DNA from: 12-FULL-44-12b sp964348525
Lineage (GTDB): Bacteria; Patescibacteriota; Minisyncoccia; Phycocordibacterales; Zambryskibacteraceae
Direction of reading: 5' to 3'
NCBI GenBank assembly: GCA_964348525.1
Contig: CAYGCY010000005.1
Location: forward strand, 1-40,300
DNA: 40,300 nt
Part shown: positions 1 through 6,528 of the stretch, piece by piece
How the letters are laid out: each line of letters opens with the position of its first letter
Numbering within the stretch: the stretch's first letter is position 1
Position numbers and translations under genes: made by a program
Notes under the pieces: model-generated
What the model was told of the DNA's origin: nothing
Databases searched by the model: none
The model's input: only the letters and a program-made list of their open reading frames with translations

Positions 1-440
1 TGTTATATATTTCAGGCGAGACCGCCCAGCTTTCTCTACATTAAAAAAACGCGTAATGCGCGATTAGTGTATAGAAAGCTGGGAGGAAGGAGAGGATGAC
101 GCCAGGTCAGCATGTCCCTTTGATACCTTGGGCTACACACATAATACAATGACGCGTACAACGGGTCGCGACGGAGTAATCCTGAGCCAATCCTAATAAA
201 GCGCGCCTCAGTTCGGATTGGGGGCTGCAACTCGACCCCATGAAGTTGGATTTGCTAGTAATCGCGGGTCAGCTATACCGCGGTGAATACGTTCTCAAGT
301 CTTGTACTCACCGCCCGTCAACTCAAGGGAGCCGGGAATACCCAAAGTCCGCCGTATGGCGGCCCACGGTAAGTTCGGTAACAGGGAGTAAGTCGTAACA
401 AGGCACGGGTAGCGGAAGCTGCTCGTGGATTCATTCAACA
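1..440 (+). rRNA. rrs: 16S ribosomal RNA, 3' part (5' end outside window)
   Basis: Conserved 16S landmarks are readable in order: GGAGGAAGG..GGATGACG near 90-100, the GGGCTACACAC segment near 130, GCTAGTAATCGC near 254-265, the decoding-site strand with CACCGCCCGTCA near 309-320, and AAGTCGTAACAAGG at 390-403. Helix 45 follows with its GGAA loop (413-416), the target of KsgA dimethylation. The gene end is placed at about 440 by counting from the AAGTCGTAACAAGG block. Three things are unusual: the anti-Shine-Dalgarno CCTCC after GGAT (427-430) is missing, helix 40 (about 28-90) is much enlarged, and the near-universal GTACACACCGCCCGT reads GTACTCACC. A terminator follows at 590 and no 23S gene is seen downstream. 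The preserved core argues for a working gene and not a pseudogene. Confidence 0.97.
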
Positions 441-589
441 TTTCCCAAAAGGAAATTAGTCGATATTGTGTATTCGTTCGCCCTTTGGCGGACGAGGACA
501 TAATGATGATAGTGATAACATCTCAATTCACTTGGCAAATAGGGAAGACTATTAAACAAAGAACGAAACAAGAGAAAGTGAATTTCTTC

Positions 590-623
590 AAACAAAAACC
601 ACCCGAATGGGTGGTTTTTGTTT
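590..623 (+). terminator. Rho-independent terminator after 16S
   Basis: A 15-bp perfect inverted repeat (590-604 with 609-623) with a GAAT loop has A-rich and T-rich outer arms, so it can work in both directions. It closes the 16S transcription unit about 150 bases after the rRNA end. The stretch 441-589 holds two smaller hairpins (446-455 and 474-495, the latter 9 bp with a CTTT loop) and no credible gene. Confidence 0.85.
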
Positions 624-645
624 GCACAAATTTACATAAAGAGAA

Positions 646-682
646 ACCGCCGAGCACCAATATGGGCTCGGCGGTCTTTTTC
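646..682 (-). terminator. Terminator, bidirectional, downstream of 695-919 gene
   Basis: ACCGCCGAGC (646-655) pairs with GCTCGGCGGT (666-675) and is followed by a T-run on the plus strand. On the minus strand the stem is followed by TTTCTCTTTAT. It sits about 20 bases past the stop codon of the minus-strand gene at 695-919. Confidence 0.75.
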
Positions 683-694
683 TAGTCGTTCGGA

Positions 695-919
695 CTACGG
701 AATGATCTGGGTAGCGACCTCAGGAGCGAACCTGCCCTCGAAGCGCTTTCGCGCGTGGCCGGCCTGCTTGGCGATGTGGTCAGCAAGGACTTGATTGGCA
801 CCGATACCACGATCGTCATGAAGGACGTTGGGAAGTTCCTCGATGATGACGACAATGCCACCACCATTCACGAGTTCCTCGACGTGCTTCGTTGCCTGCA
901 CGGTAATCATGAGACGCAT
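695..919 (-). CDS. Small hypothetical protein, GC-richer isolated gene
   Basis: A 74-residue protein starting MRLMITVQATKHVEEL. I do not recognise the family. It has a central hydrophobic beta-like stretch (GGGIVVIIEEL, about 19-29) and a charged C-terminal half, no signal peptide and no clear membrane helix, so it is probably a small cytosolic protein. The minus strand is preferred because a good promoter (-35 TTGACA, -10 TACTGT, 16-base spacer) lies upstream and a terminator follows the stop. The start at 919 is chosen over an upstream in-frame start at 979 because transcription should begin near 961. The leader of about 41 bases has a striking C-rich run (CCCCCCTCCCCTC). Base composition is clearly GC-richer than the neighbouring AT-rich genes. 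A plus-strand frame at 755-1003 overlaps but has no such signals. Confidence 0.6.
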   Translation of the reverse strand: MRLMITVQATKHVEELVNGGGIVVIIEELPNVLHDDRGIGANQVLADHIAKQAGHARKRFEGRFAPEVATQIIP

Positions 920-967
920 TTGCCTGTCCTGTTCTTGAGGGGAGGGGGGTACTTCTGTGCTATTGGT

Positions 968-995
968 ACAGTAGCACATATATTAGTTTTGTCAA
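968..995 (-). promoter_or_regulatory. Sigma70-type promoter for 695-919
   Basis: On the minus strand, TTGACA (plus 990-995) and TACTGT (plus 968-973) are separated by 16 bases. Expected transcription start is near 961, giving a real 5' leader, unlike most genes in this window. Confidence 0.65.
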
Positions 996-1028
996 TTCTT
1001 TGATAATCCGTTGGGTATGGGCACAAAT

Positions 1029-1060
1029 AATAGCTTTATTAAGGCTTTTTGTAAGCTATT
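1029..1060. repeat. 8-bp inverted repeat touching a -35 box
   Basis: AATAGCTT (1029-1036) and AAGCTATT (1053-1060) are exact inverted copies. The right arm overlaps the TTGACA of the next promoter by two bases, so it could be an operator or a stem that ends upstream transcription. Confidence 0.4.
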
Positions 1061-1087
1061 GACAAACGGTGTAAATAGGTATATACT
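1059..1087 (+). promoter_or_regulatory. Consensus sigma70-type promoter for 1133-1282
   Basis: TTGACA (1059-1064), a 17-base spacer and TATACT (1082-1087) make a near-perfect housekeeping promoter. Transcription should start near 1094, leaving a leader of about 39 bases. The block AGCTATTGACAAA around the -35 is shared exactly with the promoter at 6405-6432. Confidence 0.8.
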
Positions 1088-1132
1088 AGAAAACAGAAAG
1101 AGGGTCGTGGGGTCTCTCGCACGGGAGTTCCA

Positions 1133-1282
1133 ATGATCAATATCGGACCAAAGGTTCAAACCGACGGGAAAGATGGGTACGTCTCGGTTGCGGATGCTCT
1201 CAATCTGGCCGTTCTCGCTTTCTTCATTGCCTTCATCATTACGAGGATGGCAATCCTCGGGCCTGAGTGGTGGATGAGGTGA
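1133..1282 (+). CDS. 49-residue single-span membrane protein
   Basis: A 49-residue protein starting MINIGPKVQTDGKDG. The N-terminal 20 residues are polar, followed by one hydrophobic helix (about residues 23-41, LNLAVLAFFIAFIITRMAIL) and a short tail ending GPEWWMR. It is probably a single-pass inner-membrane miniprotein. I do not recognise the family. Support for it being real is strong: a consensus promoter at 1059-1087, GGGAG (1123-1127) five bases before the ATG, GC-rich coding, and a terminator 16 bases after the stop. The Shine-Dalgarno lies in a small hairpin, CTCTC (1114-1118) with GGGAG, loop GCAC. Confidence 0.75.
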   Translation: MINIGPKVQTDGKDGYVSVADALNLAVLAFFIAFIITRMAILGPEWWMR

Positions 1283-1298
1283 AGTCCTTTACGTGCGG

Positions 1299-1328
1299 AG
1301 GCCGCGAGCGTTAACGCTCGCGGCCTTT
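1299..1328 (+). terminator. Terminator of 1133-1282
   Basis: Perfect palindrome 1299-1326 (AGGCCGCGAGCGTT and its inverse) followed by TTTCTGTTT. It is a strong GC-rich intrinsic terminator. Confidence 0.85.
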
Positions 1329-1355
1329 CTGTTTAATAAGACTGTGGTCACAAAT

Positions 1356-1377
1356 AAATTTCCTAACGGAAATTTTT
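1356..1377 (+). terminator. Second small terminator-like hairpin
   Basis: AAATTTCC (1356-1363), loop TAAC, GGAAATTT (1368-1375) and further T residues. It may back up the preceding terminator. Nothing else recognisable lies between 1378 and 1440. Confidence 0.45.
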
Positions 1378-1440
1378 CGCGGCCCCGGCTCGTGGTTTTT
1401 ACCTTTCGCTTCGCTCAAATAAAAACATCACTGCGCCCTC

Positions 1441-1490
1441 GCACATAATCACAAAATCCCGCGCAGGCGGGATATTTGTGTATTATGTGC
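1441..1490 (-). terminator. Long imperfect hairpin downstream of the tRNA
   Basis: GCACATAAT (1441-1449) pairs with ATTATGTGC (1482-1490), then ACAAA with TTTGT, then TCCCGC with GCGGGA around a GCAG loop. On the minus strand the core stem is followed by TTTTGTGATT, so it can end tRNA transcription. Its outer arm overlaps the last bases of the tRNA acceptor strand. Confidence 0.65.
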
Positions 1491-1560
1491 GCGCACTAGG
1501 GGTCGAACCTAGGACCTTTCGAGTATCAGTCGAATGCTCTACCAGCTGAGCTATGCGCGC
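1488..1560 (-). tRNA. tRNA-Ile (anticodon GAU)
   Basis: Read on the minus strand, a full cloverleaf is visible. The acceptor GCGCGCA pairs with TGCGCGC, the D-arm carries GCTCAGCTGGTAGAGC, the anticodon stem is TTCGA/TCGAA with loop CTGATAC (anticodon GAT), and the T-arm is CTAGG/CCTAG with TTCGACC in the loop. The discriminator is A and the next bases are CAT, so CCA is not encoded and must be added by CCA transferase. A TATATT box about 40 bases upstream on the minus strand may be its promoter. Confidence 0.95.
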
Positions 1561-1656
1561 ATTGTCCCACTGAAGCTTTAGCAAAAGCGGACATGAGGCG
1601 AATATACCAAAAAACCCACTATTTATAAAGCCAAAAGAAATGTTAGAATGTCTCAA

Positions 1657-1941
1657 ATGCAAAACAGAAAAACAATTTTCGCGATAGGTCTTATATTTTT
1701 TCTAATGCCAGTCTTAGGTTTTCCTGGTGGATTTGAGTCATTCCTACAATTCTTGGGCGGACTTCTTATAATGTTTTTTGCAAGCAGAAAATCTTTGGAA
1801 AGAAGAATAGTGAAAGATAAAAGACCGAGAAGGCGAAAAGAAAAAAACCCTGTTTTTATAGAAAGCGAATCGCATGAACCTTCTGGAGAGGCAGGAAATA
1901 TGTCCACTAGCACTAATGAAGTATCCGAAAATAATACATAG
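1657..1941 (+). CDS. Small membrane protein with charged tail, hypothetical
   Basis: A 94-residue protein starting MQNRKTIFAIGLIFFLMPVLG. Two hydrophobic segments (about 6-20 and 27-41) are followed by a strongly basic patch (KSLERRIVKDKRPRRRKEK) and an acidic, Ser/Thr-rich C-terminus. It looks like a hairpin membrane protein with a cytosolic tail; I do not recognise a family. An in-frame ATG at 1648 exists, but TAGAAT at 1644-1649 would start transcription at about 1657, making the second ATG the leaderless start. It is followed by the glycoside-hydrolase-like gene after an 11-base gap. Confidence 0.6.
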   Translation: MQNRKTIFAIGLIFFLMPVLGFPGGFESFLQFLGGLLIMFFASRKSLERRIVKDKRPRRRKEKNPVFIESESHEPSGEAGNMSTSTNEVSENNT

Positions 1942-1952
1942 AATGAGTGGTA

Positions 1953-3107
1953 ATGAAGCTTCTCGTTTCAAAAATTAATAAGACCGCTCTCGTTCTAGTT
2001 TCGTCTTCGATTTTTGTTGTTCTTTGTGTGGTTTATATTCCACGAATTGTCGCTATAAATATTGTTTCCAATGAACCATTAGCCACTTCGACACTACCAG
2101 CAAAAAGAGTGGCTACTCACGTGAAAACTCCTGATGCAGTGAAAGCTATTTATATGACAGCCTGTGTTGCGGGCACTCCGTCGTGGAGAGAATCAATGAG
2201 AAAGCTCATAAAAGAGACGGAGCTAAATGCTGTTGTTATAGACATCAAAGATTCTACGGGCACCATATCTTTTAAAAAAGAAGGGCTTGATGAAGTTGAA
2301 GGTACGGGCTGTGTCGTGAAAGATATGCAGGATTTTATAGATGAGCTTCATAAGGATGGTATATATGTGGCGGGGAGAATTTCTGTATTTCAGGATCCTT
2401 TGTATACCAAGATTCATCCAGAACTTGCGGTTCAGAGTAAGGGAGGGGGGATATGGAAAGACAGAAAAGGACTTTCTTTTATAGATGTGGGGGCGAGACC
2501 GTATTGGGACCGTATAGTAAATTTGGCTAGGGCTTCATACGACATAGGTTTTGATGAAATAAATTTTGACTACATAAGATACCCATCAGACGGCAATATG
2601 AAAGATGCTGTTTACACCCTGAGTGGCACATCTACGAAACCAGCAATGCTCAAAGAATTTTTCTCTTATCTCGACACTTCTTTGAGACCACTCGGAATAG
2701 TAATTTCAGCAGATTTGTTTGGGATGACGACTACCAATACGGATGATTTAAATATAGGACAGTTACTGGAAAACACCTTCCCACATTTCGACTACATAGC
2801 TCCTATGGTGTATCCGTCTCATTATCCGCCTAATTTTAACGGCTGGCCCAATCCAAATAAGGTGCCCTATGACATAGTGTTTTTTTCAATGAAAAGCGCT
2901 GAAGATCGTTTAAATATTTACAACAACACCGTTGCTTCAACCACAGCAAAACTTCGCCCGTGGCTTCAGGACAATGACTACCCAGTACCATATACGCCAG
3001 AAATGGTTCGAGCTCAAATAAAAGCTACTTATGATGCGGGTTTGAATAGTTGGATGCTTTGGGATGCTGGCAATAAGTACACTAGGGACGCTTTACTTTC
3101 AGAATAA
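1953..3107 (+). CDS. Secreted or membrane-anchored glycoside-hydrolase-like protein (DUF4015 type)
   Basis: A 384-residue protein with an N-terminal signal-anchor (about residues 9-30, basic then hydrophobic) and an extracytoplasmic TIM-barrel-like domain. Features of the DUF4015 putative glycosyl hydrolase family are visible: an early strand AVVIDIKDSTG, GRISVFQDP, and the hallmark DEINFDYIRYPSDG near residue 205, which carries acidic residues typical of the active strand. APMVYPSHY and SWMLWDAGN appear later. The likely role is trimming or remodelling an external polysaccharide; the substrate is unknown. GTG at 1947 is an alternative start, but ATG at 1953 sits 8 bases after TAGAAT (1939-1944), a leaderless arrangement. 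It ends directly before a bidirectional terminator. Confidence 0.85.
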   Translation: MKLLVSKINKTALVLVSSSIFVVLCVVYIPRIVAINIVSNEPLATSTLPAKRVATHVKTPDAVKAIYMTACVAGTPSWRESMRKLIKETELNAVVIDIKDSTGTISFKKEGLDEVEGTGCVVKDMQDFIDELHKDGIYVAGRISVFQDPLYTKIHPELAVQSKGGGIWKDRKGLSFIDVGARPYWDRIVNLARASYDIGFDEINFDYIRYPSDGNMKDAVYTLSGTSTKPAMLKEFFSYLDTSLRPLGIVISADLFGMTTTNTDDLNIGQLLENTFPHFDYIAPMVYPSHYPPNFNGWPNPNKVPYDIVFFSMKSAEDRLNIYNNTVASTTAKLRPWLQDNDYPVPYTPEMVRAQIKATYDAGLNSWMLWDAGNKYTRDALLSE

Positions 3108-3108
3108 G

Positions 3109-3137
3109 AATGGGCCGATGCAAAGCATCGGCCCATT
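3109..3137. terminator. Bidirectional terminator between convergent genes
   Basis: AATGGGCCGATGC (3109-3121), loop AAA, then its exact inverse (3125-3137). It begins right after the stop at 3107 and includes part of the stop codon of the minus-strand gene at 3136. No long T-run follows on the plus strand, so strength is uncertain. Confidence 0.65.
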
Positions 3138-3336
3138 ATCCGGATCTCTCCAGAGGCAGTCTGTTCAACAGCTGTTGGCGGAAAGCACGATTCTCCGGCG
3201 TGTTAGGAATCATCGAAAGTATCGTGCAAATCGTTTCCTTGTCGGCGAACCAAGCTTGCTTGTGTAAGGTTCTGTGTTTGGCCCAGTGAGACTGGAGTAC
3301 CATGCAAAGACTTTCAGCATTTTCCTCTGTTCTCAT
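3136..3336 (-). CDS. 66-residue hypothetical protein with strong SD
   Basis: A 66-residue protein starting MRTEENAESLCMVLQSHWAKH. It is predicted to be mostly helical and charged, with no signal or membrane segment; I do not recognise the family. It is a lone gene with every classical signal: -35 TTGACA and -10 TAATAT on the minus strand (16-base spacer), a short leader of about 17 bases, a perfect GGAGG four bases before ATG, and a terminator stem overlapping its stop. Composition is GC-richer than its neighbours. The perfect Shine-Dalgarno is out of keeping with the rest of the window and with the 16S tail. Confidence 0.75.
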   Translation of the reverse strand: MRTEENAESLCMVLQSHWAKHRTLHKQAWFADKETICTILSMIPNTPENRAFRQQLLNRLPLERSG

Positions 3337-3361
3337 TTATCCTCCGAATTTTTCTGATTTT

Positions 3362-3389
3362 ATATTAGAGCCTGTGGCGCGTATGTCAA
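3362..3389 (-). promoter_or_regulatory. Sigma70-type promoter for 3136-3336
   Basis: Minus-strand TTGACA (plus 3384-3389) and TAATAT (plus 3362-3367) with a 16-base spacer. GGAGG lies at plus 3341-3345. Confidence 0.7.
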
Positions 3390-3411
3390 TAAAAAACAAG
3401 CTTTTTTACGT

Positions 3412-3417
3412 TATAAT
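3412..3417 (+). promoter_or_regulatory. -10 box TATAAT upstream of the TraG-like gene
   Basis: A consensus TATAAT lies 14 bases before the ATG at 3432, so at most a very short leader (about 7 bases) is made. No convincing -35 is seen. Confidence 0.5.
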
Positions 3418-3431
3418 TGACTAAAAGTTCT

Positions 3432-5222
3432 ATGCACGAAGACGACCAAATAACATATTTCGGCGAAACAGATGCTCGAAATAAGCACGTGAAGTTTGGC
3501 ATAAAAGCCAAAGACAGAACTCGCCATGTATATGTGATAGGGAAGACGGGCATGGGTAAATCTACTCTCCTTGAAAATATGGCGGTGCAAGATATCCAGA
3601 ACGGCAATGGTCTAGCCTTTGTTGATCCACACGGCAAATCAGCAGAACTTATCATGGAATATGTTCCAGAGCATCGTATAAAAGATGTGATTTATTTTGC
3701 TCCCTTCGATACAGACTACCCAGTTTCTTTCAATGTAATGGAGGATGTGGGGCCAGAGCGTAGGCACTTAGTAGCATCAGGCTTAATGTCTGCCTTCAAG
3801 AAAATTTGGGTGGACGCATGGTCTGCCAGAATGGAATATATTTTAAACAATACACTCCTTGCGCTTCTTGAATATCCTGATTCAACTCTTTTGGGTGTAA
3901 ACAGAATGCTTTCAGACAAATGGTATCGCCAGAAAGTTGTATCAAATATCTCTGACCCATCTGTAAAATCTTTTTGGGTAGACGAATTTGAAAAATACGG
4001 CGAAAAGTATATGCAGGAAGCTGGTGCTGCCATTCAAAACAAAATTGGGCAATTTACTGCCAACCCACTCGTCCGAAATATTGTGGGACAAAAACACTCG
4101 TCGTTTGATATCCGTGAAGCAATGGACAATAAGAAAATTCTTATTGCGAATCTTTCTAAAGGAAAAGTGGGTGAAGCTAACGCCAACCTTTTAGGCTCTA
4201 TGCTTATTACAAAGATATATCTAGGGGCGATGTCTAGGTCTGATGTGCCAGACCGCGAGCTCCAAAAGTTGCCTAATTTTTATTTGTTTGTAGACGAATT
4301 TCAGTCATTTGCCAATGAATCTTTTGCTGATATTTTATCTGAAGCTAGAAAATATAAACTCAATCTCACCATCGCACATCAGTATGTAGACCAGATGTCT
4401 GAGGAAGTGCGCTCTGCTGTTTTTGGAAACGTGGGTACTACCATCTCATTTAGAGTAGGACCTCTTGATGCTGAACTGTTGGAAAAGCTCTTCATGCCCC
4501 AATTCACAGCTGAAGATATGGTAAATCTAGGAAGATACCAGATGTATCTGACTCTTATGATAGACGGCATAGGCTCTCAGCCGTTCTCTGCGCTCTCCAT
4601 TCCTCCTATAGAAAAACCAGAGCAAACTTTTCATGATGAGATTGTTTCTGCGTCCAGAAATTCTTTTGCAAGACCGAAAGACCAAATAGAGGAAGGGGTC
4701 AGGCTTTGGTATTTAGAGGGTGAAGATGAAAGGATAGAGATGGAAAAAAGAAAGAAAAAAGGAGGAGGGGGATTTGGCTCGCCTCGATTCGGCGAAGCGG
4801 GAGGCGGTGGGTTTGGGGGCGGAAAAAGTTTTTCCAATAACAACGGTCCTAGCGGAGAAAATAAAGAGACCAGATCTGATATGAAGAAAGCTCTTTTTGA
4901 AGCTATAAAAACAGGGGTTGCCACTCCGGTAGTAAGTGCGCCCCTTCAAGTCCCAGCAGTTTCTTTGGAGAATTTTGCAAAAAAACATATTCCTACAAAA
5001 ATACACAAAGAGGATCATAAAAAACCTACACCTCCGAATGTAAACGCTCTGAAAGATGCCCTGTCTTCTCTTGTGGCCAAGAATCCAAATGAAAACAAAC
5101 CACCGCTGAGGCCAGAGGAGATACCTCCCAAGAACAGCGTGCCAAAAGAAGAGCAGAAGAAACACAAAAATCATCCAAATGAAATACCAGAAGACGAGCT
5201 TCGCAAGATACTTTCAATTTAA
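3432..5222 (+). CDS. TraG/VirD4-type conjugation-like ATPase
   Basis: A 596-residue P-loop ATPase. The Walker A motif GKTGMGKST lies at about residues 37-45 and a Walker B strand (FYLFVDEFQSFA) near 280, followed by an AHQY segment typical of coupling-protein or DUF87/HerA-like DNA pumps. The core (to about 430) matches type IV secretion coupling proteins, but no N-terminal membrane anchor is seen. The C-terminal 160 residues are low complexity: a Gly-rich stretch, then Lys/Pro-rich and probably disordered. No other secretion genes are nearby. It may move DNA in pilus or competence-like systems of CPR cells, or act as a DNA-processing ATPase. A TTG codon at 3417 is an alternative start but overlaps the -10 box. 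Confidence 0.85.
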   Translation: MHEDDQITYFGETDARNKHVKFGIKAKDRTRHVYVIGKTGMGKSTLLENMAVQDIQNGNGLAFVDPHGKSAELIMEYVPEHRIKDVIYFAPFDTDYPVSFNVMEDVGPERRHLVASGLMSAFKKIWVDAWSARMEYILNNTLLALLEYPDSTLLGVNRMLSDKWYRQKVVSNISDPSVKSFWVDEFEKYGEKYMQEAGAAIQNKIGQFTANPLVRNIVGQKHSSFDIREAMDNKKILIANLSKGKVGEANANLLGSMLITKIYLGAMSRSDVPDRELQKLPNFYLFVDEFQSFANESFADILSEARKYKLNLTIAHQYVDQMSEEVRSAVFGNVGTTISFRVGPLDAELLEKLFMPQFTAEDMVNLGRYQMYLTLMIDGIGSQPFSALSIPPIEKPEQTFHDEIVSASRNSFARPKDQIEEGVRLWYLEGEDERIEMEKRKKKGGGGFGSPRFGEAGGGGFGGGKSFSNNNGPSGENKETRSDMKKALFEAIKTGVATPVVSAPLQVPAVSLENFAKKHIPTKIHKEDHKKPTPPNVNALKDALSSLVAKNPNENKPPLRPEEIPPKNSVPKEEQKKHKNHPNEIPEDELRKILSI

Positions 5223-5250
5223 GTAATTGCTGGTAGTATCATTCCCAAAT

Positions 5251-6396
5251 ATGGAGCCCAAAAAACGAATACTAATATTTTCTCTAGCCTATTATCCTCA
5301 AGTCGGAGGAGCAGAAGTGGCTGTAAAAGAAATAACAGACCGCTTGGCTGGTTTTGAATTTGATATGGTTACAATGCGTTTTGATACTTCGCACAAAACT
5401 GAAGAAAAAATAGGTAATGTGAATGTTTATAGAGTAGGCTCTGGTTCAACTTATAAAGATAAGATACTTTTTGTACCTCGTGCCATAACGATGGCGATGG
5501 GTCTTAATAATGTAAAAAAATACGACAAATTTTGGGCGATTATGACTTATATGCTTTTCCCAATATCCCTAATGAGAATTTTCTGGGGAAACAAAACTCC
5601 CTACGTTTTAACACTTCAGGACGGCGACCCGTTCTCAAGAGTTTTTAGACGCCCACATATTTTGCCTTTTTTGCCACTACTTAAGTATGGTTTTAGAAAT
5701 GCCGAAAAGGTGCAAACAATCTCAACTTTTCTTGCCGGCTGGGCAAGGAAAATGGGCTTTAGTGGCGATGTAGATGTGGTGCCAAATGGTGTAGATGTTT
5801 CTCTGTTTTCAAAGCAGTTTTCTATTGAAGAAATAAGTTCTGCTAGAGTAGCGATGGGTGCTAGTGAGCAAGACATAGTGTTGTTTACAGCGTCGCGGTT
5901 AACATATAAAAACGGGATAGATACTGTAATAAATGCTTTATCATTTTTACCTTCAAACATAATTTTTACTATCGCTGGGGTAGGGGAGGAAGAAGAGAAG
6001 CTGAAGAATCTGGTAAAAAAGTTAAAACTTGAAAACAGGGTCAAATTTTTAGGCCTTATTCCGCACAGCCAAATGGTTGTTTATCTAAAAGCTTCAAACA
6101 TATTTATCAGGTGCTCACGCTCTGAAGGAATGGGGAATTCTTTTATAGAAGCGATGGCGGGAGGCGTACCGATAATTGGGACGCCAGTAGGTGGAATTGT
6201 AGATTTTCTAAAAAATAATGAAACAGGATTTTTCTGTGAACCAAACAATCCAAAAAATGTTTCAGAAGTTATTCAAAAGATAATCAGTTTATCGTCACAA
6301 GACATGGAAATGATTTTGGACAATGCCAAGAAACTTGTTAGTGCAAAATACGATTGGCCACTGATTTCCCAAAATATGGCTAAAATACTAGGCTAA
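5251..6396 (+). CDS. Glycosyltransferase family 4 (GT-B fold)
   Basis: A 381-residue cytosolic or membrane-associated glycosyltransferase. The N-terminal domain opens with ILIFSLAYYPQVGGAEV, the acceptor-side glycine loop of GT4 enzymes. The C-terminal Rossmann half has ASRLTYKNGIDTVI and the retaining-enzyme motif E-x7-E in SEGMGNSFIEAMAGGVPIIGT. It transfers a sugar from a nucleotide donor to a growing surface glycan; donor and acceptor cannot be told. It is the first gene of the polysaccharide locus. The start at 5251 is chosen because TATCAT (5237-5242) lies 8 bases before it; an upstream in-frame start at 5227 would lie before that box. Confidence 0.9.
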   Translation: MEPKKRILIFSLAYYPQVGGAEVAVKEITDRLAGFEFDMVTMRFDTSHKTEEKIGNVNVYRVGSGSTYKDKILFVPRAITMAMGLNNVKKYDKFWAIMTYMLFPISLMRIFWGNKTPYVLTLQDGDPFSRVFRRPHILPFLPLLKYGFRNAEKVQTISTFLAGWARKMGFSGDVDVVPNGVDVSLFSKQFSIEEISSARVAMGASEQDIVLFTASRLTYKNGIDTVINALSFLPSNIIFTIAGVGEEEEKLKNLVKKLKLENRVKFLGLIPHSQMVVYLKASNIFIRCSRSEGMGNSFIEAMAGGVPIIGTPVGGIVDFLKNNETGFFCEPNNPKNVSEVIQKIISLSSQDMEMILDNAKKLVSAKYDWPLISQNMAKILG

Positions 6397-6404
6397 ATTA
6401 GCTA

Positions 6405-6432
6405 TTGACAAATGTATCAAATTATTTATAAT
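6405..6432 (+). promoter_or_regulatory. Consensus promoter for 6529-7062
   Basis: TTGACA (6405-6410), 16-base spacer, TATAAT (6427-6432). Transcription from about 6439 gives a leader of about 90 bases with small hairpins. One of them, CTCC (6510-6513) with GGAG (6519-6522), covers the Shine-Dalgarno. AGCTATTGACAAA is identical to the promoter at 1059. Confidence 0.8.
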
Positions 6433-6528
6433 CAAATAAGGTCGGCATAGGGCCGATGCTCTTTAAGAGGTGTTTTAACCCGAGTGGCCATGTTGCCACT
6501 GCTCCACAACTCCATAGGGGAGATTGAG

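Noticed and set aside
36..230. Minus-strand reading frame of 64 codons inside the 16S region
   Set aside because: It lies wholly within the rRNA and has no signals of its own.
425..685. Plus-strand frame of 86 codons after the 16S
   Set aside because: It runs through two terminator hairpins and its start is in the rRNA tail.
755..1003. Plus-strand frame of 82 codons opposite the 695-919 gene
   Set aside because: Promoter and terminator support the minus strand; no plus-strand signals were seen.
4631..5174. Long minus-strand frames within the TraG-like gene
   Set aside because: They are compositional shadows of its Gly/Lys/Pro-rich tail.
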